In this document: positions 36,774 to 45,893 of the stretch, piece by piece
Position numbering within the stretch: position 1 is the first letter of the stretch
Layout: each line of letters begins with the position of its first letter
Source: Ancylobacter novellus
Lineage (GTDB): Bacteria > Pseudomonadota > Alphaproteobacteria > Rhizobiales > Methylopilaceae
DNA: 64,000 nt
Assembly: GCA_003241695.1 (NCBI GenBank)
Contig: QFPN01000003.1
Span: forward strand, 1 to 64,000
Reading direction: 5' to 3'
Position numbers and translations under genes: made by a program
The notes under the pieces: generated by a model
Seen by the model: the letters and a program-made list of their open reading frames with translations, nothing else
What the model was told of the DNA's origin: nothing
Databases searched by the model: none

Positions 36774-36888
36774 TGCGTGCTTCGAGACGGCCCTATGGGC
36801 CTCCTCAGCATGAGGATCGTTGAGCTGGATTAGAGCGCGCCGAACGTCCTCATCCTGAGGAGCGCCGAAGGCGCGTCTCGAAGCGCGC
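36774..36888. repeat. Large intergenic palindromic element
   Basis: Nested inverted repeats between gltX and nadE. The outer arms are GCGTGCTTCGAGACG (36774-36789) and CGTCTCGAAGCGCGC (36874-36888). The inner arms are CTCCTCAGCATGAGGAT (36801-36817) and CCTCATCCTGAGGAG (36848-36862), each itself a small palindrome. The CCTCATCCTGAGGAGC core is a well-known intergenic repeat type in alphaproteobacteria. Confidence 0.78.
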
Positions 36889-36900
36889 AGTCCCCATCCC

Positions 36901-38577
36901 TCATCCGCCATCGCGGAACCTGTTCACGATCGGGTAACGGCGGTCGCGGCCGAAATTGCGCGGCGTCACCTTCACGCCGGGCGCGGCCTGCCGGCGCTTG
37001 TATTCGGCGAGATAGAGCAGCCGCTCGACGCGCTTCACCGTCGCCTCGTCGCAGCCGGCGGCCACGAGATCGGCCACGCGCGCGTCGTTCTCCACCAGTC
37101 CTTCGAGGATGGCGTCGAGTTTGTCGTAGGGCGGCAGGCTGTCGGCGTCCTTCTGGTTCTCGCGCAGCTCCGCGGTCGGCGGCTTGTCGATGACGTTCTG
37201 CGGCACGACCTCGCCGTCCGGACCGAGGGCGTCCTCCGGCTTCCAGCGGTTCCTCAGCCGGCAAAGCCGGAAGACTTCCGTCTTGTAGAGATCCTTGATC
37301 GGGTTGAAGCCGCCGTTCATGTCGCCGTAGAGCGTGGCGTAGCCGACCGACATCTCGGACTTGTTGCCGGTCGTCACGACCATCGGTCCGAACTTGTTGG
37401 AGATCGACATCAGCAGCGTGCCCCGGGCGCGGCTCTGGAGGTTCTCCTCCGTCACGTCTCGCTCGCGCCCTGAAAACAAGCCGGCGAGCGCCGCCTCGAG
37501 GCCTTCGACCGCCGGCGCGATCGGCACGATGTCGTAGCGCACGCCGAGAGCGTCCGCGCAGGCCCTGGCGTCGGTCAGGCTTTCCTCCGACGTGTACCGA
37601 TAGGGCAGCATCACGCAGTGGACCTTCTCCGCCCCGAGCGCGTCGACCGCGATCGCGGCGCAGAGCGCGCTGTCGACGCCGCCCGACAGGCCGAGAACGA
37701 CGCCCGGAAACCGATTCTTGGCGACGTAGTCCCTGAGACCGAGGACGCAGGCGCGGTAGTCGGCGCGCTCGTCCTCATCGAGCACGGCCATCGGCCCCTC
37801 GACGCACGCCCAGCCGCCCGTCTGCCGGCGGAACGTTACGGTCGCGACCTCCTCGACGAAGCCACGCATCTGGAAGGCGAGGCTCCGGTCGGCGTTCAAA
37901 CCGAAGGACGCCCCGTCGAAGACGAGTTCGTCCTGCCCGCCGATCTGGTTGAGATAGACAAGCGGCAGGCCGCTCTCGACCACCCGCGCCGCCACGACGT
38001 TCAGGCGGACGTCGGCCTTCTTCCGCCAGTAGGGCGATCCGTTCGGCACGAGCAGCAGCTCGGCGCCGGTCTCGGCGAGGCATTCGACGACCTCGTCGGT
38101 CCAGACGTCCTCGCAGATCGGAACGCCGATCCGCACGCCCCGCACGATCACGGGACCCGGCAGCGGACCGGCGTCGAAGACGCGCTTCTCGTCGAACACG
38201 CCGTAATTCGGCAGATCGACCTTGTGGCGGACGGTCTCGATGCGGCCGGACGCGAGATGCGCGACGGCGTTGGTGAGCTTCCCGCCTTCGCTCCACGGCA
38301 ATCCGACCAGAACTTCCGGGCCGCCGTCGGCCGTGTCGAGCGCGAGCTCGTCGCAGGCGCGGCGGCAGGCGTTCTGAAACGCCGGCTTCACGACGAGGTC
38401 CTCGGGCGGATAGCCGGCGAGGAACAGCTCCGGGAAGAGGATGAGTTCGGCCCCCTGCGCCGCCGCTTCGGCCCTCATGCGGCGCGCGAGCGCGAGATTG
38501 CCCGAGACGTCTCCGACGGTCGGATTCGCCTGGGCGAGCGCGATGCGGAGCGTGTCGGCGGCGGGAGACGGCGTCAT
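36901..38577 (-). CDS. nadE: Glutamine-hydrolysing NAD+ synthase
   Basis: 558 residues with two domains. The nitrilase-type glutaminase (about 10-260) has the Glu-Lys-Cys triad in FPELFLAGYPP, RHKVDLPNYG and VPICEDVW. The synthetase domain (about 285-558) has the ATP pyrophosphatase P-loop LGLSGGVDSALCA and TTGNKSEMSVGYATLYGDM. It amidates nicotinate adenine dinucleotide to NAD with glutamine as donor. The ATG at 38577 begins the homology. Confidence 0.94.
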   Translation of the reverse strand: MTPSPAADTLRIALAQANPTVGDVSGNLALARRMRAEAAAQGAELILFPELFLAGYPPEDLVVKPAFQNACRRACDELALDTADGGPEVLVGLPWSEGGKLTNAVAHLASGRIETVRHKVDLPNYGVFDEKRVFDAGPLPGPVIVRGVRIGVPICEDVWTDEVVECLAETGAELLLVPNGSPYWRKKADVRLNVVAARVVESGLPLVYLNQIGGQDELVFDGASFGLNADRSLAFQMRGFVEEVATVTFRRQTGGWACVEGPMAVLDEDERADYRACVLGLRDYVAKNRFPGVVLGLSGGVDSALCAAIAVDALGAEKVHCVMLPYRYTSEESLTDARACADALGVRYDIVPIAPAVEGLEAALAGLFSGRERDVTEENLQSRARGTLLMSISNKFGPMVVTTGNKSEMSVGYATLYGDMNGGFNPIKDLYKTEVFRLCRLRNRWKPEDALGPDGEVVPQNVIDKPPTAELRENQKDADSLPPYDKLDAILEGLVENDARVADLVAAGCDEATVKRVERLLYLAEYKRRQAAPGVKVTPRNFGRDRRYPIVNRFRDGG

Positions 38578-38627
38578 GCGGGCTCGTCTAGCGCGCCGCG
38601 CGAAGAGCGGCAATCGGCGTGCGTCGA

Positions 38628-39890
38628 TCAGGCGATGCGGAGCGCGGCCGGCGGGGCGGCGAGACGCACGGCGTTGCGGCCGCCCGACTTCGCCTCGTAG
38701 AGCGCGGCGTCGGCGCGCGCCACGAGCCTGCTGACGGACGCCGGCGGCGAAACGGCGACGCCGACGCTCACCGTCACGACCCCGCCGTCCGCGTCGGGGT
38801 TCGAGATTGCGCGTCGCTCGACCGCCCGGCGCACCCGCTCGGCGGCCGCGACCGCCTCGTCGCCCGTGACGCCGGGGAGCAGCGCGACGAACTCCTCGCC
38901 GCCGAAGCGGGCGAGCAGATCCTGCCCGTGCCGCAGTTCGGAGCTGATCAGTCCCGCGACGATCCTGAGGCACTCGTCCCCCGCGGCGTGACCGAGGCCG
39001 TCATTGAGGCGCTTGAAGAAATCGATGTCGATCATGAACAGCGCCACGCGCGTCTCAGACTCCGGCCTGCTGGCGAGAGCCGCGAAGGCCTCGTCGAAAC
39101 CGCGCCGGTTCATCACCGCCGTCAGCGGATCCGTGCGGGCGATGGCGTGGAGGCGACCGTTCATTTCCTCGATCTCGGCCATCTTCAGCTGATCGACCAG
39201 ACCGAGAATGAAGACCCGGTGCTGCAGCTTGTTCATCGCCTGCCTCGCGAGCGCCAGACCGACGAGGCCGACGTCGAAGAAGATCATCATCTGAAGCTTC
39301 TCGGCGAGCGAGAAGGAATCCGAGGCGGTCGTCGCCATCAGCAGCGACAGGGCGAGCACGACGAGCATGGTCAACCGGATGGTCTCGTGCCAGCGTATCC
39401 GCGCGATCACGATCGCCGTGCCGCACATGAAAACCGCATGCACGATGTAGCGCTCGGCGAGATGCGGACTCACATGCAGCGTCATCCAGCCGACGACGGC
39501 GATGATCGACATGCAGACCGCGATCGTCGCCCAGCCTTCGAGGCCTGGCCTGCGCAGCGTGAACGACACCGCCGCCCCCGCGACCAGAATGGCGGTGATG
39601 GCGACCCGGCCCAAGACGACCTCGTGGACCGCCTCCAGCGGAACGATGAATGGCGAGAACAGCGTGCAGATGATGTTGAGCGCGGCGGCCCAGAGCATCC
39701 AGCCGGCGTTGATTTTCTTCCTGCTATGCCAGGTGTGCTCTAGATGGGCCCGATGGAGCTTTTCGGGCAGGGCGAGATTGCGCGTCCGCACCTTCGACAG
39801 GGCGACGACGGCCGCGACCGTCTCGGGATCCCGAAGCAAGGTCGTCGTGGGTCCAGCCTCGCGGCTCTGCTCGGATTGTAGATCGGCCAT
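38628..39890 (-). CDS. Membrane diguanylate cyclase (GGDEF)
   Basis: 420 residues. Five to six membrane helices (about 65-220) of a MASE-like sensory region are followed by a GGDEF domain (about 255-410) starting RTDPLTAVMNRRGFDEAF. The active site is GGEEF in RFGGEEFVALLPG, a functional variant for c-di-GMP synthesis. An allosteric RxxD could be RVRR-like but is not clear. The ATG at 39890 is used, with AGGGCAGG upstream. It adds to the c-di-GMP capacity encoded 5 kb away by the GGDEF-EAL regulator. Confidence 0.88.
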   Translation of the reverse strand: MADLQSEQSREAGPTTTLLRDPETVAAVVALSKVRTRNLALPEKLHRAHLEHTWHSRKKINAGWMLWAAALNIICTLFSPFIVPLEAVHEVVLGRVAITAILVAGAAVSFTLRRPGLEGWATIAVCMSIIAVVGWMTLHVSPHLAERYIVHAVFMCGTAIVIARIRWHETIRLTMLVVLALSLLMATTASDSFSLAEKLQMMIFFDVGLVGLALARQAMNKLQHRVFILGLVDQLKMAEIEEMNGRLHAIARTDPLTAVMNRRGFDEAFAALASRPESETRVALFMIDIDFFKRLNDGLGHAAGDECLRIVAGLISSELRHGQDLLARFGGEEFVALLPGVTGDEAVAAAERVRRAVERRAISNPDADGGVVTVSVGVAVSPPASVSRLVARADAALYEAKSGGRNAVRLAAPPAALRIA

Positions 39891-40044
39891 GCCTGCCCTG
39901 CGCCGGATCACCGCCCGCTCACTTCCAACGTGATCCGAAATTGCTTCCCGCCAGTGAACGACGCGCCGACATTTAAATCAGATCCGAGCAAATCGCGCGC
40001 GATCACATTTTCGCCTGTGCGTCGCGACGGGAAGGTCCGAAATG

Positions 40045-40068
40045 AAAAAGGGGCCGCAGAGCGGCCCC
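40045..40068 (-). terminator. Rho-independent terminator of the DAHP synthase gene
   Basis: On the minus strand the hairpin GGGGCCGCTCTGCGGCCCC (40050-40068) is followed by TTTTTCATTTC. It lies 27 bases beyond the stop codon. Confidence 0.9.
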
Positions 40069-40094
40069 TTGCATTCGCTTGCATGCGGCGCGGC

Positions 40095-41480
40095 TCATTC
40101 CGCCGCCGCGACCTGCCTCGGCCCGCGCGCAGTGCGTTCCTTCTTGAGCTCCTCCGCCACCAGAAAGGCGAGCTCGATCGCCTGCTCGGCGTTGAGGCGC
40201 GGATCGCAATGGGTGTGGTAGCGATCCGAAAGGTCGGCGTCCGAGATGGCGCGCGCGCCGCCGGTGCATTCGGTGACGTTCTTGCCGGTCATCTCGACAT
40301 GGACGCCGCCGGCGTGGACGCCTTCCGTGCGGCAGACGTCGAAGAAGGCCTCGACCTCCTGAAGGATCCGCTCGAACGGCCGGGTCTTGTAGCCCGAGAC
40401 CGACTTGATCGTGTTGCCGTGCATCGGGTCGCACGACAGCACGACCTTGCGGCCGCCGGTCTTCACCGCGCGCACCAGCCCCGGCAGGTGGTCGAACACC
40501 TTGTCGGCGCCGAAGCGCATGATGAGCGTGAGACGGCCCGGCTCGTTCTCGGGATCGAGCAGATCGATCAGCTTCATCAGCTCGTCGGGCTTGAGCGACG
40601 GGCCGCATTTGAGCCCGATCGGGTTCTTCACGCCGCGGCAGAACTCGACATGGGCGTGGTCGAGCTGGCGGGTGCGGTCGCCGATCCAGATCATGTGGCC
40701 CGACGTCGCGTACCAGTCGCCGGAGGTCGAGTCGACGCGCGTCAGCGCCTGCTCGTAGCCGAGCAGCAGCGCCTCGTGGCTGGTGAAGAAGTCGGTCGCG
40801 CGGAGCTCCGGATGGGTCTCGGGATTGATGCCGCAGGCGCGCATGAAGTCGAGCGCCTCCGCGATCCTGTCCGCGACCTCCTGGTAGCGGCCGGACTGCG
40901 GGCTTTCCTTGACGAAGCCGAGCATCCACTGATGCACGAAATCGAGATTGGCGTAGCCGCCAGAGGCGAAGGCGCGCAGCAGGTTCAGCGTCGCGGCCGA
41001 CTGGCGGTAAGCCTCGAGCTGGCGGCGCGGATCCGGGATGCGGGACTCGGGCGTCGCCTCGGTGCCGTTGACGATGTCGCCGCGATAGATCGGCAGCTCC
41101 ACGCCGTCGACGACCTCGGTCGGGGACGACCGCGGCTTCGCGAACTGGCCGGCGATGCGGCCGACCTTCACCACCGGCGACGCCGCGGCGTAGGTCATGA
41201 CGACCGCCATCTGCAGCAGCACGCGGAAGAAATCGCGGATGTTGTCGGCCGAATGCTCGGCGAAGGCCTCGGCGCAGTCGCCGCCCTGCAGCAGGAAGGC
41301 CTCGCCGTTCGCGACCTTGGCGAGCTGACGCTTCAGCTTGCGCGCCTCGCCTGCAAAAACGAGCGGCGGAAAGGTCGAGAGCTGCGCCTCGGCCGCGGCC
41401 AGCGCCGCGGGATCGGGATAGACCGGCGACTGCTCGATGGGCAGGTTCCGCCAGCTCGAGGGGCTCCAACGCTCCGACAT
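40095..41480 (-). CDS. aroG: Class II 3-deoxy-7-phosphoheptulonate (DAHP) synthase
   Basis: 461 residues of the plant-type (class II) DAHP synthase, the first enzyme of the shikimate pathway, condensing phosphoenolpyruvate and erythrose 4-phosphate. Signature pieces are LLQGGDCAEAFAEHSADNIR with the metal-binding Cys, IPIYRGD-like LPIYRGDIVNG, DFFTSHEALLLGYEQAL, HMIWIGDRTRQLD, VKNPIGLKCGPS and GGVHVEMTG. The ATG at 41480 starts the homology (MSERWSPSSWRNLPIEQ). Confidence 0.94.
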   Translation of the reverse strand: MSERWSPSSWRNLPIEQSPVYPDPAALAAAEAQLSTFPPLVFAGEARKLKRQLAKVANGEAFLLQGGDCAEAFAEHSADNIRDFFRVLLQMAVVMTYAAASPVVKVGRIAGQFAKPRSSPTEVVDGVELPIYRGDIVNGTEATPESRIPDPRRQLEAYRQSAATLNLLRAFASGGYANLDFVHQWMLGFVKESPQSGRYQEVADRIAEALDFMRACGINPETHPELRATDFFTSHEALLLGYEQALTRVDSTSGDWYATSGHMIWIGDRTRQLDHAHVEFCRGVKNPIGLKCGPSLKPDELMKLIDLLDPENEPGRLTLIMRFGADKVFDHLPGLVRAVKTGGRKVVLSCDPMHGNTIKSVSGYKTRPFERILQEVEAFFDVCRTEGVHAGGVHVEMTGKNVTECTGGARAISDADLSDRYHTHCDPRLNAEQAIELAFLVAEELKKERTARGPRQVAAAE

Positions 41481-41670
41481 GACTTCGCTCCAACCGTCCT
41501 TCGCGAGAGCCCTTCTTTCGGGAAACGACCATGCGTCGCCCGGCCGCAAGCGACCGCTCGTTGGCGGCACGTCTAGCGCCAAGAGGGGCAGGCGCCAAGA
41601 GGGACTTGGGAGCGGGGCCGGTTGGAAACAAGGATGAGAGATCCGCCGCCGGCGTTCTTCCAGCCGTGGT

Positions 41671-43182
41671 TCAGGCCGCGGGACCCTCATGCGCCGCAGG
41701 GGTTTCGTGCGAATCCCGGAGCGGGCGCTCGGGCATGCGCCAGAGCGAGACCAGGCCGCAGCAGGCCGCCATGGCCGCGGCGGCGAAGGCGAGCCGGAAA
41801 GTCGAGAGCTCGACGCTCGCGGGGCCGTGCTCGCCGCCCTCCGGGCCGAGACCGGCGCCGAGCACAATCGCGCCGAGGATCGCGACCCCGAAGGCCGCGC
41901 CGAGCGAGCGGAGAAAGGCCAGAAGCCCGGTCGCCGCGCCGAGGTCGTGGCGCGCGACCGCGTTCTGCACGCTCACCGTTCCGACCGGAAAGATCGGCCC
42001 GACGCCGAGACCGTAGAGGAAGAGCAGCGCGAACGAGACCGTCAGCGAGCCGAGCCCTGCGCTCAGGATCAGGCCTGCGAGCGCGGAGATCGAAAGCGCG
42101 AAGCCCCAGAGCGCCGGCGCCCGGTAGCGGACGAGCTTCGGCACCGCCCGGCCCGTCAGCGCGGCGCCGATCACCGCGCCCGCGCCCATCAGGATGAGGC
42201 CGACGGCCGCGAGGTCGGGTCCAACCCCGTTGCGCGACTGCAGGAAGATGGGAACCACCGTCGTCAGACCGATGAAGGCCCCCGCCCCGCAGGCGACGGC
42301 GAAGGCGCCGCGCGCGATCACCTTGTCCTTGAGCACGCTGATCGGAATGAGCGGCTCGGCGAAGCTCCGCACGCGCCACGCGAACAGGCCGACGCTGACG
42401 AGGCTCGCGGCCGCAAGGCCAAGCACCTCGGGCCGGGTCCACTCGCCGCTCTGCCGGCCGATCGACAGCGCGAGCATCGCAAGCGACGTTCCCGCCACGA
42501 CGAGAACGGCGCCCGGCACGTCGAGCCTGTGAGGGCGCGGGGAGAACGGCAGATCCTTGAGCGGGCCGTTCATCACCCAAAGCGCGGCGAGCCCGATCGG
42601 CAGGTTGATCCAGAACACCAGCGACCAGTGCAGGTGCTGGGCGAACACTCCGCCGACGAGCGGACCGAGCACGCTCGCCGTCGCCCAGACGGCGGAGATC
42701 TGGGCGGCGTATTTCGCGCGATGCTTCGGCGGCACGAGGTCGCCCAGAACGGTCTGGGCGAGCGCGATCAGGCCGCCGCCCCCGAGCCCCTGAACGGCGC
42801 GGCCCGCGACGAGCCAAGGCAGCGAGGGCGCGAGCGCGCAGATCACGGAACCCGCGAGAAAAATCGACACGGCCAGAAAGATCACGGGGCGCCGGCCGTG
42901 GACGTCGGCGAGCTTGCCGTAGAGCGGCGTTACCGCGGTCGCGGTGACGAGATACGCCGAGATCACCCACGGCAGATATTCCACCGCCCCAAGCGCTCGC
43001 CCGATCGGCACGAGCGCGGGCGCGACGATCGTCTGGTCGAGCGCCGCCAGCAGCATCGCCGACAGCACGCCGACGATGATCTGCCGCTTGCGGGCCTCGG
43101 TCAGCGAACCCGAGGCGGAAGCCTCAGTTTCAGACCGCTCCTCGGCGCGGGGGAGATCGGAACGGTCCGGGGCGGTCCTCAT
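41671..43182 (-). CDS. DHA2-family (14-helix) drug/proton antiporter
   Basis: 503 residues with about 14 membrane helices, the EmrB/QacA type of major facilitator. The motif D1 segment LLAALDQTIVAPALVPIG is in helix 1, the A motif GKLADVHGRRPV in loop 2-3, and the C motif VLGPLVGGVFAQHLHW in helix 5. It probably exports toxic compounds or siderophores; the substrate is unknown. No membrane-fusion partner lies beside it. It is 58 bases after gor on the same strand and may share its transcript. Confidence 0.9.
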   Translation of the reverse strand: MRTAPDRSDLPRAEERSETEASASGSLTEARKRQIIVGVLSAMLLAALDQTIVAPALVPIGRALGAVEYLPWVISAYLVTATAVTPLYGKLADVHGRRPVIFLAVSIFLAGSVICALAPSLPWLVAGRAVQGLGGGGLIALAQTVLGDLVPPKHRAKYAAQISAVWATASVLGPLVGGVFAQHLHWSLVFWINLPIGLAALWVMNGPLKDLPFSPRPHRLDVPGAVLVVAGTSLAMLALSIGRQSGEWTRPEVLGLAAASLVSVGLFAWRVRSFAEPLIPISVLKDKVIARGAFAVACGAGAFIGLTTVVPIFLQSRNGVGPDLAAVGLILMGAGAVIGAALTGRAVPKLVRYRAPALWGFALSISALAGLILSAGLGSLTVSFALLFLYGLGVGPIFPVGTVSVQNAVARHDLGAATGLLAFLRSLGAAFGVAILGAIVLGAGLGPEGGEHGPASVELSTFRLAFAAAAMAACCGLVSLWRMPERPLRDSHETPAAHEGPAA

Positions 43183-43240
43183 GCCGAAACGCGTCGGCGA
43201 AAGCCGAGGCGCCTCGAAGCATGAAGGCCGGTCCCGCGCC

Positions 43241-44602
43241 TCATCCCGTCCACTTCTGCCGCAGCGTGACGAGTTCTTCCGCCGCGCTTGGATGGAGAGC
43301 GACCGTCGCGTCGAAGTCGGCCTTGGTGGCGCCCATCTTCACGGCGATCGCCGCGACCTGGATCATCTCGGCCGCGTCCTCGCCGACGATGTGGACGCCA
43401 AGCACGCGGTCGGTCGCGGCCTCGACCACGATCTTCATCAGCACCTTCTCGTCGCGGCCCGAAAGCGTCGCCTTCATGGGGCGGAAGCGCGCCTTGTAGA
43501 CGTCGACCTCGCCCCGCTTGCGCGCCTCCTCCTCGGTCAGTCCCACGGTCCCGAGTTCAGGCGTCGCGAAGACGGCGGTCGGCACGTTGGCGTGGTCGAC
43601 GGTCGTGGGACGGCCCGCATAGACCGTGTCGGCGAAGGCGTGGCCCTCGCGGATCGCGATCGGGGTGAGGTTCAGCCGGTCGGTGACGTCGCCGATGGCG
43701 TAGATCGACGGGACGCTCGTCTGCGAAAACCCGTCGACCTCGACCGCGCCCCTGTCGTTCAGCGTCACGCCGACGGCGCCAAGCCCCAGCCCGTCGACCT
43801 TGGGCGCCCGACCGATCGCAAGCATCGCCTGATCGACGTCGAGCACGGCGCCGGACGTCAGCCGCACGCGCTTCGAACCGCCCTCGCCCGCTTCGATCGC
43901 GGCGATCCGCTCGCCGAACCTCAGCGTGACTCCGCGCTTCTCGAGCCCGAGCTTGACCTCGTCGCGGAGATCCTCGTCGAAGCCGCGCAGAAGCTTGTCG
44001 CCACGGTGGACGAGCGTGACCTCCGAACCGAGACCGGAGAAAATTCCGGCGAACTCGATCGCGATGTAGCCGCCGCCGACGATGACGATTTTCCTCGGCA
44101 ACTCAGCGAGATCGAACGCCTCGTTCGATGAAATCGCGAACTCTGCGCCCGGAAAGCCGTCACCGGTCGGCGCTCCGCCGGCCGCGACGAGGATGCGCTC
44201 GGCCGAGATCTCGGTCCCATCCGCGAGCCGCACGGCGTTCGGTCCGGTGACGACTGCGCGCTGACGGTGGATCGCGACGTTCGCCTTGGCGAGGTTCTGC
44301 TCGTAGAGCCCCGAAAGCCGCGCGATCTCCCTGTCCTTCGCGGCGACGAGGTCCGGCCACGAGAAGGTCGGCTCGGCCGGCAGCGTCCAGCCGAAACCGC
44401 GCGCGTCGTCGAAAGCGTCCGGGAAGCGGCTGGCGTAGACCAGCAGCTTCTTCGGCACGCAGCCCCGGATGACGCAGGTTCCGCCGATCCGGTATTCCTC
44501 GGCGATCGCCACGCGCGCGCCGTGCTGCGCGGCGATGCGGCCGGCGCGCACGCCGCCCGAGCCCGCGCCGATGACGAACAGATCGACGTCGTAGGAACTC
44601 AT
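43241..44602 (-). CDS. gor: Glutathione-disulfide reductase
   Basis: 453 residues, pyridine-nucleotide disulfide oxidoreductase. The FAD motif VIGAGSGGVRAGR is at residues 10-22, the redox-active pair is C43/C48 in GGTCVIRGCVPKK, the NADPH-binding motif is VGGGYIAIEFAGIF, and the C-terminal catalytic His is in VALHPSAAEE. It keeps glutathione reduced, consistent with the GloA enzyme elsewhere in the window. It follows rpiA and DUF2059 closely (25-base gap), so the three form an operon. Confidence 0.94.
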   Translation of the reverse strand: MSSYDVDLFVIGAGSGGVRAGRIAAQHGARVAIAEEYRIGGTCVIRGCVPKKLLVYASRFPDAFDDARGFGWTLPAEPTFSWPDLVAAKDREIARLSGLYEQNLAKANVAIHRQRAVVTGPNAVRLADGTEISAERILVAAGGAPTGDGFPGAEFAISSNEAFDLAELPRKIVIVGGGYIAIEFAGIFSGLGSEVTLVHRGDKLLRGFDEDLRDEVKLGLEKRGVTLRFGERIAAIEAGEGGSKRVRLTSGAVLDVDQAMLAIGRAPKVDGLGLGAVGVTLNDRGAVEVDGFSQTSVPSIYAIGDVTDRLNLTPIAIREGHAFADTVYAGRPTTVDHANVPTAVFATPELGTVGLTEEEARKRGEVDVYKARFRPMKATLSGRDEKVLMKIVVEAATDRVLGVHIVGEDAAEMIQVAAIAVKMGATKADFDATVALHPSAAEELVTLRQKWTG

Positions 44603-44627
44603 CGAGGTAGGGCTTTCTTCGCGGGCG

Positions 44628-45134
44628 TCAGATGTCGACGCCGCGCTTCTTCATTTCCTGCCGGAGCCGGGCGATGATGTCGGTGCTCATCTTCTGGCTC
44701 CAGGCCTGCGTCTTCTCATAGCTGCCCTGCAGCACCGAAGGCAGGTTTTCGACCAGCTTCTTGCCGGTCGCAGAAGTGTAGAACGTCTTGATCTCGCCGA
44801 GTTCCTCGACGGTGAAGCGCGAGGCGTAGACGGAGGCGATGTCGTTCATCAGATCCTCCTTGCGCTTGGCGAATTCGGGCTCGACCGCCTTGATGGCCTC
44901 GTTCAGGTCCTTGACGATCTCGGGCCGCGTGCGCGTCAGCGTGTTCTTGGCCTCGTCCAGGAAGATCGGCACGATATCCCTGATGCTGTCGGCCGCGCCC
45001 GACACCTCGATGACCTCGCGCGCCGCCTTGAGCTGATCGGGCGACGGCTGCTGCTGGGCGAGCGCGGGAGCGACGCCCGCGAGAACGACGAAGACGGCTG
45101 CGGTTGCGATCCGCGCTCGGACTTTGGCGATCAT
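44628..45134 (-). CDS. DUF2059 secreted protein
   Basis: 168 residues. A signal peptide (RIATAAVFVVLAGVAPALAQ) precedes an all-helical DUF2059 domain, with the characteristic segment FTVEELGEIKTFYTSATGKK. The role of the family is unknown; it is periplasmic or lipid-facing. Its start overlaps the rpiA stop by 4 bases. Confidence 0.88.
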   Translation of the reverse strand: MIAKVRARIATAAVFVVLAGVAPALAQQQPSPDQLKAAREVIEVSGAADSIRDIVPIFLDEAKNTLTRTRPEIVKDLNEAIKAVEPEFAKRKEDLMNDIASVYASRFTVEELGEIKTFYTSATGKKLVENLPSVLQGSYEKTQAWSQKMSTDIIARLRQEMKKRGVDI

Positions 45135-45862
45135 GCGATCTTCCTTGGCTGCTCGGCGGCGCGGGCCGCCGGTTCGATCGTCTCGACCCCGTCGGGCCCC
45201 GCGACGATCGCAAGGCTCGCGAAACCGATGAACAGGCCGTGCTCGACGACGCCCGGGATACGGGCGAGTTCATCCGCGACCTTCTGGGGGTCGTCGATGC
45301 GGCCGAAATGCGCGTCGACGATGATGTGCCCAGAATCCGTCACGACCGGGCATTCGTCCTCGGCGCGGCGGATGTCGACCTCGCCGGAGCCGCCGAGTTC
45401 CTGCGCGAGCTTCGCGATCGCGCGGCGGGTGGATTCCTTGCCGAAGGGCACGACCTCGATCGGCAGCGGGAAGGCGCCGAGATGGGCGACGCATTTCGAC
45501 TTGTCCGCGATGACGATCATGCGCTTCGAGGCGAAGGCCACGATCTTCTCGCGCAGGAGAGCCGCGCCGCCGCCCTTGATGAGGCGAAGCTCGGGGTCGA
45601 TCTCGTCCGCGCCGTCGACGGTGAGGTCGAGTTCCGGCGTGTCCTTCAGCGTCGTCAGCGGCACGCCGTAGCGTTCGGCGAGTTCGCGCGTCGCCTCGGA
45701 GGTCGGCACGCCGACGACGTCGAGGCCCTGCGCCACCTTCTCGCCGAGAAGCTCGACGAAATGGGCTGCGGTCGAGCCGGTGCCGAGCCCGAGCTTCATG
45801 CCCGGCTCGACATAGGCGAGCGCGGCCTCCGCGGCCGCGCGTTTGAAATCGTCAGTGCTCAA
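45131..45862 (-). CDS. rpiA: Ribose-5-phosphate isomerase A
   Basis: 243 residues. It interconverts ribose 5-phosphate and ribulose 5-phosphate. Motifs are KLGLGTGSTAAHFVELLGE, DLTVDGADEIDPELRLIKGG with catalytic Asp and Glu/Lys, and IIVDAHFGRIDDP. It leads a probable operon with DUF2059 and gor, with the first junction an ATGA overlap. Confidence 0.95.
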   Translation of the reverse strand: MSTDDFKRAAAEAALAYVEPGMKLGLGTGSTAAHFVELLGEKVAQGLDVVGVPTSEATRELAERYGVPLTTLKDTPELDLTVDGADEIDPELRLIKGGGAALLREKIVAFASKRMIVIADKSKCVAHLGAFPLPIEVVPFGKESTRRAIAKLAQELGGSGEVDIRRAEDECPVVTDSGHIIVDAHFGRIDDPQKVADELARIPGVVEHGLFIGFASLAIVAGPDGVETIEPAARAAEQPRKIA

Positions 45863-45893
45863 GACGTCCCGTCCTTTCAGCCGGCGGACCCGC

